12,624 bases of DNA from CAYQQJ01 sp964515945. GTDB taxonomy: Bacteria; Pseudomonadota; Gammaproteobacteria; Pseudomonadales; Cellvibrionaceae. The stretch is taken from the NCBI GenBank assembly GCA_964515945.1, contig CAZEWY010000095.1, positions 1-12,624 on the forward strand, written 5' to 3'. A program made the position numbers and the translations under genes. Shown piece by piece: positions 7,290-12,624 of the stretch. Within the stretch, counting starts at the first letter, position 1; each line of letters opens with the position of its first letter. Under the pieces are notes generated by a model, which was given only the letters and a program-made list of their open reading frames with translations, ran no database searches and was not told where the DNA came from.

Positions 7290-7317
7290 CAAGCTTCAAG
7301 CCGCAAGCTACAAGCGG
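7290..7317. repeat. Four tandem 7-bp CAAGCNN repeats
   Basis: CAAGCTT, CAAGCCG, CAAGCTA and CAAGCGG follow each other without gaps just after the GH3 stop codon. The first five bases are constant and the last two vary. From memory, CAAGC/GCTTG heptamer runs occur between genes in Pseudomonas and relatives. No coding role is possible here, and the function is unknown. Confidence 0.75.
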
Positions 7318-7366
7318 TACTCTTGTCGCGTTAGCCGCGCAGTGGCGTAACCCGACAATAACCCAT

Positions 7367-7401
7367 AAAAAAACCCGGACAACTCTGCCCCGGGTTTTTT
7401 T
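7367..7401. terminator. Bidirectional terminator between convergent genes
   Basis: AAAAAAACCCGG (7367-7378) pairs with CCGGGTTTTTTT (7390-7401) over 12 bp with an 11-nt loop. Each strand therefore has a GC stem followed by a run of seven T. It lies between the GH3 gene (plus, ends 7285) and the di-haem gene (minus, ends 7442) and should stop transcription from both. Confidence 0.93.
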
Positions 7402-7441
7402 ATTGCCGATGGTGCCTCCCGGCACCATGCACGTGGAGCTG

Positions 7442-10400
7442 TTACAGGGATCTCAGGAAGCTGAGAACATCCTGCTTCTGGCCACTGGAAAGCGCCTGAT
7501 AGTTATTCTTCGCGGCGTCACCTTCACCACCGTGCCACAGGATGGCTTCCTCGATACTGCGAGCCCGGCCGTCGTGCAGATAGGTGTGGTTGGGGGTGCA
7601 CACATCATCGCCCTGAGCGCCTGTTGGATTGGTGACACCGCCGACAACGCAGGCGGACAAACCCAGACCCCACAGCGGTGTGGTACGCCATTCCGCACCT
7701 GAAGCCTCACCTTCACCCAGATTGTCGGCCAGCCCTGGTCCCATATCGTGCAGGAGCAGATCCGTATACGGATGAATGGTTTGATCCCTCAGCTCTCCAA
7801 AAGGGTGGAACTGGCTGGTCTGGAAGGTCGGCGTATGGCAACCGGTACAACCGATGTTGGAGAACAGGTTTTTGCCGTTCTGCACCGCCGGATCGTCGTA
7901 GTCGCGCTGGGGGCGCACCGCCAGCAGTGAGATGTATTTCACCAGATTATCCACATGGGATGCCGCCAGCTCGGAACCACTGCCGCCACATCCGGATTGG
8001 CTGGAGCCGCAGTCGGGATTGGGGAAGGTGGCCGTCATCACGCCCATATCGGTGTTCAGTGCGGAAGTAATCTGATGTCGGACGCTGCTGATCCCCGCCT
8101 TCCAGCCGAAGCGGCCGAGGCGGGTTTCGCCCGTGACAGGGTCGATTACGCGATTTGCGCGACCGGAAATACCACTGCCGCCGGGATTTTCATTGGCCAG
8201 GATGGCGGATTCCGGAATGGCTTCCAATAAGCCTATGCCGACCAGCTGTGGCGCGATGCGCGCGGAAAATCGCTCTGGCGTCACGCCGCTGAACTGGTAG
8301 TTTGGCGAGCGCAGACCATTGGCTTCCGACCAGAAGGCGATGGATACCGTGCCTTCGCTCACAGCACCACCGGAGGTGGACGGCTGCAACACACGGCCGA
8401 GATCCGGATGGGGGTTGCCGTTGGCGTCGGCCACCTTGAATACCCACTTGTCCAGGGCTTGACCCACGGGATTGGGAAAGGCGCGACCATTGCGCACATG
8501 GCAGGCTGCGCAGCTGTCGTTGATAAACAAGGGTCCGGCTTTGCCGATTGCAGGGCCAAACGCCGGGTTCTCGGTCGGCTTTTCGCCGTGCACACCATTG
8601 ATAAAGGACGAGTGCAGGACACGTCGGCCCTGCATGAAAGGCTGTGCATTGTCATAGCCCATATTGGTGGCCATTTGCAGGAAGGCATTATCGGGTTCAT
8701 CGGAGGTTAACGCATGGCCAGTGGTATGCCCGCCCAGCCAGGCGCTCTCGGGGATCTTGACGGAATCCTCGATACCACCAGCAGGCGTGGCGCCACCGAC
8801 ATCCCAGGGCACAAGACCTTCACCCACTATATACAGATAGGCAGTGCCGTAGTAATTGGCGCGACCATTGGGCACGCTGGGATCCAGGAATTGGCTGACT
8901 TCAAACTCCAGCTTATCGCCGATCTGGATATTGCGCCCTTCGCGGCAGTTAACGCTGCGTTCCTTGAAATAGTGGGTGTCGTCAACGACGGTCATGGTGC
9001 CGTTGTCGCAGTATTCCGCCACCGTATTGCGGCCAATGTAGAACCAGCGGTTTTCCGCTTCCGTGTCGCTCAATTTAAACTGGGTAACGACGTTCATGCG
9101 CACGGTACTGCCGCCCTTGGCGACGTAGTCGACGATCTCGATGGCCGCAGTGCGATCTTCCCAGTAGAAGCTCAAATAGTGGTCGTAAGCCTGGAACTGA
9201 TCTTCCTTGGCATGACGGTCGCGAGCGCGGTCGGAAATACGGGTCACCAGGGCATCACCCCGATCAAACTGGATAACTGGCTCCAGCGGTGTCGAGCTGT
9301 TGTACAGCGGGATGATGCTGCCGAGGCTGCCGGAGCTGCTCGAACTTGAGCTTGAACTTGAACTCGAACTCGAACTGCTGGAACTCGATGAACTGCTCGA
9401 TCCGTCACCGGGCTCGAAGTGAATCCTGTTCAGGTTAAAGTCGCCAGCATTGACATTGACCCGCAGCGTATAAGTGCCGGAAGAGGGGACGGTGACCTGG
9501 CCGACCACCTGTGTCTGCCAGGCCTGCCAACCACCGGTCGCACCGACATTGCTGCTGCCAATGCCGCTACCGTTCAACAACAGGGAGTAGTTGCCGCCTC
9601 CGACTTGCGACGCCACACGGGTACTGACATCGTAAATGCCCGCACCCAGCGACACGCTGTATTCCAGCCATTCCCCGGCCACAGTCCAGCCAACATTGTA
9701 GCCGCCACCGGTATCGGAGGTTGCTTCTATATCAACACCGTCGCTGCGATAAGCACCGCCTTCGTTGGCGGCAGTCGTATCAAAATAGTTGGTGTAATCC
9801 TCGGCTTCCACTGATGTGGGCACGCCGCCCGAGCTACTCGAAGAACTGGAACTGCTGCTCGACGAAGAGGAACTGGAGGAGGAACTGGATGAACTGCCGG
9901 ATGAGCTATCCAGGCTCAAGTTGACCCAGTTCAGGTTGAAGTTGCCGCCAATGTTAATCCGCAGGCTATAAGTGCCGGATTGCGCAATGACCAGCTGCCC
10001 CACCGTTTGTGTTTGCCAGACCTGCCAGCCACCGGTGTCACCGACGTTACTGTTGCCGACCAGGTTGCCGTCCAGTAAAATGGCATAGTTGCCGGCTCCC
10101 ACATCCGAAGCGACGCGAGCGCTGACATCATAGGTTCCCGCAGCCAAGGCGACGTCGTACTCCAGCCACTCGCCGGCTGCGGTCCAGCCAACATTATAGC
10201 CGCCACCGGTATCCGAGGTTGCCTCTATATCGACATCATCGCCACGATAAGCACCCCCCGTATTACCGGCCGTTGTGTCAAAATAGGTATCGTATTCTTC
10301 GGCCTCCACAGTGACATCCTGGGCTGGTGCCTGACCATAGACTTCGAACTCCCAAATGGAATAGCCCCAGTTGTTTCCGGCACTGCGATTGATGCCGTGC

Positions 10401-10810
10401 ATGCGGACGTAGCGATATTGTCCCCCCACGGCCAGAGTGTCGGTGCGACTACCAAATATGCCGCCGGATTCGCTCGCCAGGGTTGTCCAGTTGGTGCCGT
10501 TATTGGAGCCGCGAATTTCATAGGTATCCGCGTTAGCCGCTTCCCAATAAATAACTACGGAAGATAGGTCATAAGTGCCGCCAAGGTCCACGGTGAGACT
10601 GCTCGGATCGACATTATGTTGCGATTCCCAACGTGTATTCATATTGCCGTCAATGGCATTGCTGGCGGGTGAAAGTGCCGTACTGGCGGAAGCGGAGCCG
10701 TTGAGTGCCAGATTGGATTGAGCCTGAATACTCGCACTCGCTAAAGCCAGGAGCGCACAGACTGCACTTCTGGTTAGGGTTTGCTTAAATCTTAACTGCA
10801 TTATTTTCAT
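7442..10810 (-). CDS. Secreted di-haem c-type oxidoreductase (DHOR/DUF1111) fused to CBM32-like and two CBM6 domains
   Basis: The product is 1122 residues. The start at 10810 has GGAGAG 5 nt upstream. Order: signal peptide (cut near residue 31, IQA-QS); an F5/8-type discoidin (CBM32-like) domain, ~32-160; CBM6-1, ~166-300; a serine linker, 302-327; CBM6-2, ~334-466; a second linker of 23 serines, 471-493; an unrecognised domain, ~498-672, ending in VPWDVG; and a DHOR domain, ~690-1122. The DHOR domain has two haem-attachment motifs, CAACH (767-771) and CTGCH (988-992), and the family's late HDGRA motif. DHOR proteins are predicted peroxidases or thiol oxidoreductases related to di-haem cytochrome c peroxidases. 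Three binding modules would hold the redox domain on a polysaccharide. CBM-bearing redox proteins in Cellvibrio and Saccharophagus are linked to oxidative cellulose breakdown; a similar role here is inference. It is convergent with GH3 and has its own ~430 bp upstream region. Confidence 0.9.
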   Translation of the reverse strand: MKIMQLRFKQTLTRSAVCALLALASASIQAQSNLALNGSASASTALSPASNAIDGNMNTRWESQHNVDPSSLTVDLGGTYDLSSVVIYWEAANADTYEIRGSNNGTNWTTLASESGGIFGSRTDTLAVGGQYRYVRMHGINRSAGNNWGYSIWEFEVYGQAPAQDVTVEAEEYDTYFDTTAGNTGGAYRGDDVDIEATSDTGGGYNVGWTAAGEWLEYDVALAAGTYDVSARVASDVGAGNYAILLDGNLVGNSNVGDTGGWQVWQTQTVGQLVIAQSGTYSLRINIGGNFNLNWVNLSLDSSSGSSSSSSSSSSSSSSSSSSSSSSGGVPTSVEAEDYTNYFDTTAANEGGAYRSDGVDIEATSDTGGGYNVGWTVAGEWLEYSVSLGAGIYDVSTRVASQVGGGNYSLLLNGSGIGSSNVGATGGWQAWQTQVVGQVTVPSSGTYTLRVNVNAGDFNLNRIHFEPGDGSSSSSSSSSSSSSSSSSSSSSSSGSLGSIIPLYNSSTPLEPVIQFDRGDALVTRISDRARDRHAKEDQFQAYDHYLSFYWEDRTAAIEIVDYVAKGGSTVRMNVVTQFKLSDTEAENRWFYIGRNTVAEYCDNGTMTVVDDTHYFKERSVNCREGRNIQIGDKLEFEVSQFLDPSVPNGRANYYGTAYLYIVGEGLVPWDVGGATPAGGIEDSVKIPESAWLGGHTTGHALTSDEPDNAFLQMATNMGYDNAQPFMQGRRVLHSSFINGVHGEKPTENPAFGPAIGKAGPLFINDSCAACHVRNGRAFPNPVGQALDKWVFKVADANGNPHPDLGRVLQPSTSGGAVSEGTVSIAFWSEANGLRSPNYQFSGVTPERFSARIAPQLVGIGLLEAIPESAILANENPGGSGISGRANRVIDPVTGETRLGRFGWKAGISSVRHQITSALNTDMGVMTATFPNPDCGSSQSGCGGSGSELAASHVDNLVKYISLLAVRPQRDYDDPAVQNGKNLFSNIGCTGCHTPTFQTSQFHPFGELRDQTIHPYTDLLLHDMGPGLADNLGEGEASGAEWRTTPLWGLGLSACVVGGVTNPTGAQGDDVCTPNHTYLHDGRARSIEEAILWHGGEGDAAKNNYQALSSGQKQDVLSFLRSL
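9332..9400 (-). repeat. Poly-serine linker 2 (23 serines)
   Basis: Residues 471-493 of the di-haem protein are all serine. The DNA is a degenerate hexamer run (AGTTCG/AGTTCA units in the middle) using five of the six serine codons. Such linkers are flexible spacers between modules in Cellvibrio-type secreted enzymes. This one separates CBM6-2 from the redox half of the protein. Confidence 0.9.
9413..10315 (-). repeat. Internal duplication: two CBM6 domains
   Basis: CBM6-1 (9911-10315) and CBM6-2 (about 9413-9811) in the di-haem gene are roughly 70% identical by eye. They share the 17-residue run VDIEATSDTGGGYNVGW, and long stretches of DNA also match. This points to a fairly recent tandem duplication with a serine linker between the copies. 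Confidence 0.85.
9830..9907 (-). repeat. Poly-serine linker 1 (25 serines, one glycine)
   Basis: Residues 302-327 of the di-haem protein are serine except Gly305. All six serine codons are used, so the run is kept for the amino acid and is not a simple DNA slippage product. It joins CBM6-1 to CBM6-2. Confidence 0.9.
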
Positions 10811-10843
10811 GTTGACTCTCCAGATAGTTGTTATTGGATTTGC

Positions 10844-10893
10844 AGCAGCCAGCTATGCAATATAAAAATATGTTGAAAGCAAAACTGGCTGCT
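10844..10893. promoter_or_regulatory. 9-bp inverted repeat in the leader of the di-haem gene
   Basis: AGCAGCCAG (10844-10852) and CTGGCTGCT (10885-10893) are perfect complements with a 32-nt AT-rich spacer. The nearer arm is about 34 bp upstream of the start codon. It could be a 5' leader hairpin close to the ribosome site or a two-half operator. Confidence 0.45.
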
Positions 10894-11070
10894 ATGAGCC
10901 CGGTACAGTGTTATAAGCAGTGGTTCTTATGTGGTTCGGCTGTTTCGTAAAAATGAACGTATGAAAGCTAAAAATAAAAAATAACGCTGGAAAACTTGTA
11001 TAAATTTGAACATTGCAAAAGCACGAATAAAATCCTGATAACCCTGCCATATCACCCGGTTCATCAAAAG

Positions 11071-11104
11071 CCTATTGCGACAGAACGGACAATTCTGCGA
11101 TAGG
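11071..11104 (-). terminator. Possible terminator after the GH18-like gene
   Basis: CCTATTGCGACAGA (11071-11084) pairs with TCTGCGATAGG (11094-11104) over 11 bp, with a 3-nt bulge, one G-T pair and a 9-nt loop. On the minus strand the stem is followed by CTTTTG, a weak T tract. It lies about 140 nt beyond the stop codon of the GH18-like gene. A regulatory site for the di-haem gene is the alternative. Confidence 0.35.
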
Positions 11105-11241
11105 GTGGACAAGTGGTTGTATCTCCGTAACAAAAGTCCTTGCGTTTTTGGCGGGTAGACGTCGAGTAACGCTAACGTCGCACTTCCATGTGCCCGACTA
11201 TGATCCGACCAGGCTTATTGCAGGTTACTCAAGAATTGTCT

Positions 11242-12624
11242 TTAGCGACTAATGCGCCACCAGTTAATGTTCCAGCCGCCGCTACTGGCATAGATGCCGA
11301 AGTTATAGGTGCCGGCATCAATATGGACACTATGCTGAATCGTGGTCCAATTCTGCCAGCCACCGGTGACCGGAATAGCCTTGGTGCCCAGCAGAATCGC
11401 GCCGCCGTTCAAGTCAAGGCTCAGCTGGCCGCCATTGGGGCTGGCTACCCGATATTCGATCGTGTAGGTACCGGAACTGGGGATGGTAATATTCTGATAG
11501 GCCATCCAATCCCCGCTATCAATCCAACCGACATTCTGACCGCCGCCAACGTCCTGTGTGTTTTCAAGTGCCACGCCGCTACTGGCGAAATAGCTTTCTG
11601 CCTCGGTTCGCAAATTGAAACTCACGCCAGCGGGTGAAACCACGACAGAGCTGATGTCGTCATTAAATCCTTCGTTGACCAGGCAGTCATCATCGCTCTG
11701 ACGCAACAGGGTGTTGCCAACAAAGTTGTCATGCTGATACAGGGTTATCTGATAACCGCTTCCCACCCTTAATGAAGAAATATCGTCGTTGGCAATTCCA
11801 CGTGCCTGCAACTGGCCCAAGGTATAACTGCCGGGCGAAAGGCTCGCGGAATAGCCACCATAGGAACAATGCTGGTAAAGGGTGACTGCGGCCGTGGGAT
11901 CTATGCCAAGGGCATCGTTGACCGCCGACGCATAGTCTTGCACCAGTCCGGAATTATCGAAGTTGTCGTACAACCACATAAAACCACCCCGGATGCCGCA
12001 CTGGCTCTGCCAGCTGTTCATTTGGCTTTCCACCTCAGAGGGCGATTTTTCATTGCTCCACAGGCCGGGATGGACGGGAATGCCGCCGAACTGCCAATTG
12101 CAGGGATTATTGCCAGCTCCGCCGGCATAAACCTGCAGGTCAACGCGGTCTATCGCGCCTGGCCGCTGGCTGTTAACGTTTGATGCAAGAGACGTCCAGA
12201 AATTTTGAGCCGTATAGGGTACCAGGGTGACCTTGTAGCCGAGGTCCGATAACATCACCGCGAAGGGCACGGCAGTGTTAAGGTCGTACGTACTTTCGTC
12301 GTCAAAGGTAATAGCATCAATAGCGGGAATCGCGTTTTTCAGCGCCTGGAAATTGCGATACAGGATGCTTCCGGAGCCGGTGCCCTGAGAGTTCACCAGG
12401 TTGCGTATATTGTCAAAAGTCCCGGAACCCCAGGCGCTCAGGCTGAATTCGACCCGGTTGATAGACGTTGTACCCTGCTTCAGAGAGGCCACGTCACTGG
12501 CGAAATTGGGGTAGGTGGCATTACCGACATAGTTCCCGTTGCTGACCAAGGGAAACTCGCCGTTGAAGTTGAAGTTACCGTTCTGATCAATGTGGATTGT
12601 CCAGATCACAACGTAGGTAAATCC
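11242..12624 (-). CDS. Secreted GH18-like protein with beta/gamma-crystallin and CBM6 domains, 5' end missing
   Basis: The frame is open from the right edge to the stop at 11244-11242, giving 460 visible residues; its start lies outside the window. Visible residues ~1-245 look like a TIM barrel: DAITFDDE (103-110) resembles the GH18 catalytic motif DxxDxDxE, and GGFMWLYDNFD near residue 220 resembles the last strand of GH18 barrels. In the motif the second Asp is Thr106, while Asp108 and Glu110 are kept. Residues ~247-330 are a beta/gamma-crystallin domain with two Greek-key motifs, each carrying the calcium-binding pattern NDDISS. Residues ~336-460 are a CBM6 (TEAESYF ... GGWNINWWRIS). Family knowledge suggests an extracellular, calcium-stabilised carbohydrate-active protein. 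GH18 membership is a motif-level inference, and the substrate (chitin or another glycan) is unknown. The GTG at 12609 is not a likely start, because it falls inside the barrel with no signal peptide. Confidence 0.82.
   Translation of the reverse strand, partial: GFTYVVIWTIHIDQNGNFNFNGEFPLVSNGNYVGNATYPNFASDVASLKQGTTSINRVEFSLSAWGSGTFDNIRNLVNSQGTGSGSILYRNFQALKNAIPAIDAITFDDESTYDLNTAVPFAVMLSDLGYKVTLVPYTAQNFWTSLASNVNSQRPGAIDRVDLQVYAGGAGNNPCNWQFGGIPVHPGLWSNEKSPSEVESQMNSWQSQCGIRGGFMWLYDNFDNSGLVQDYASAVNDALGIDPTAAVTLYQHCSYGGYSASLSPGSYTLGQLQARGIANDDISSLRVGSGYQITLYQHDNFVGNTLLRQSDDDCLVNEGFNDDISSVVVSPAGVSFNLRTEAESYFASSGVALENTQDVGGGQNVGWIDSGDWMAYQNITIPSSGTYTIEYRVASPNGGQLSLDLNGGAILLGTKAIPVTGGWQNWTTIQHSVHIDAGTYNFGIYASSGGWNINWWRISR

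Larger units (their letters stand above)
10811..11241 (-). other. Upstream region of the di-haem gene, no convincing gene
   Basis: This AT-rich gap separates two minus-strand genes. It contains the inverted repeats described separately at 10844-10893 and 11071-11104. A TTG-started 68-codon frame (10927-11133, minus) has no recognisable domain and is not called. No -35/-10 pair is clear enough to report. Confidence 0.5.

Noticed and set aside
10927..11133. 68-codon frame on the minus strand with a TTG start
   Set aside because: It lies in an AT-rich regulatory region, has only a weak AAGGA near the start, matches no family I know and overlaps an inverted repeat.

Overview
The window looks like part of a polysaccharide-degradation locus from a free-living gammaproteobacterium of the Cellvibrio/Saccharophagus/Teredinibacter type. 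This assignment is an inference. It rests on secreted enzymes built from several modules, family 6 carbohydrate-binding modules (CBM6) in at least three and probably four proteins, and long poly-serine linkers written with mixed serine codons. No rRNA or marker gene is present to confirm it, and I see no tRNA, CRISPR array, transposase or phage gene.

Layout from left to right. (1) Positions 1-147, minus strand: the first 49 codons of a secreted protein that runs off the left edge. (2) 459-1646, minus: a membrane-embedded AraC-family regulator. (3) 1647-2139: a structured divergent intergenic region with a strong dyad and a plus-strand terminator just before the next gene. (4) 2140-4647, plus: a GH5-type glycoside hydrolase lipoprotein with an inserted beta-sandwich region, a fibronectin type III domain and a CBM6. 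(5) 4648-4987: a dense run of small hairpins, then a minus-facing terminator-like hairpin. (6) 4988-7285, plus: an exported GH3 beta-glucosidase of BglX type. (7) 7286-7441: a heptamer repeat and a bidirectional terminator separating convergent genes. (8) 7442-10810, minus: a di-haem c-type oxidoreductase (DHOR/DUF1111 family) fused to a CBM32-like domain and two CBM6 domains through two poly-serine linkers. (9) 10811-11241: a regulatory region with inverted repeats. (10) 11242-12624, minus: the C-terminal part of a secreted protein with a GH18-like barrel, a beta/gamma-crystallin domain and a CBM6, running off the right edge.

How the genes may work together (inference). The GH5 lipoprotein would cut a beta-glucan at the cell surface, and the GH3 enzyme would convert the resulting oligosaccharides to glucose in the periplasm. 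The membrane AraC regulator, divergent from the GH5 gene, is the natural candidate to control it. The CBM-anchored di-haem protein would bring redox chemistry to the polysaccharide surface, either as an electron-transfer partner for oxidative enzymes or as a peroxidase. No lytic polysaccharide monooxygenase is visible here, so its partner, if any, lies elsewhere. The most unusual items are the CBM-di-haem fusion with its uncharacterised middle domain, the GH18-like protein with an altered catalytic motif, the GH5 domain interrupted by a binding module, and the hairpin-rich intergenic regions.
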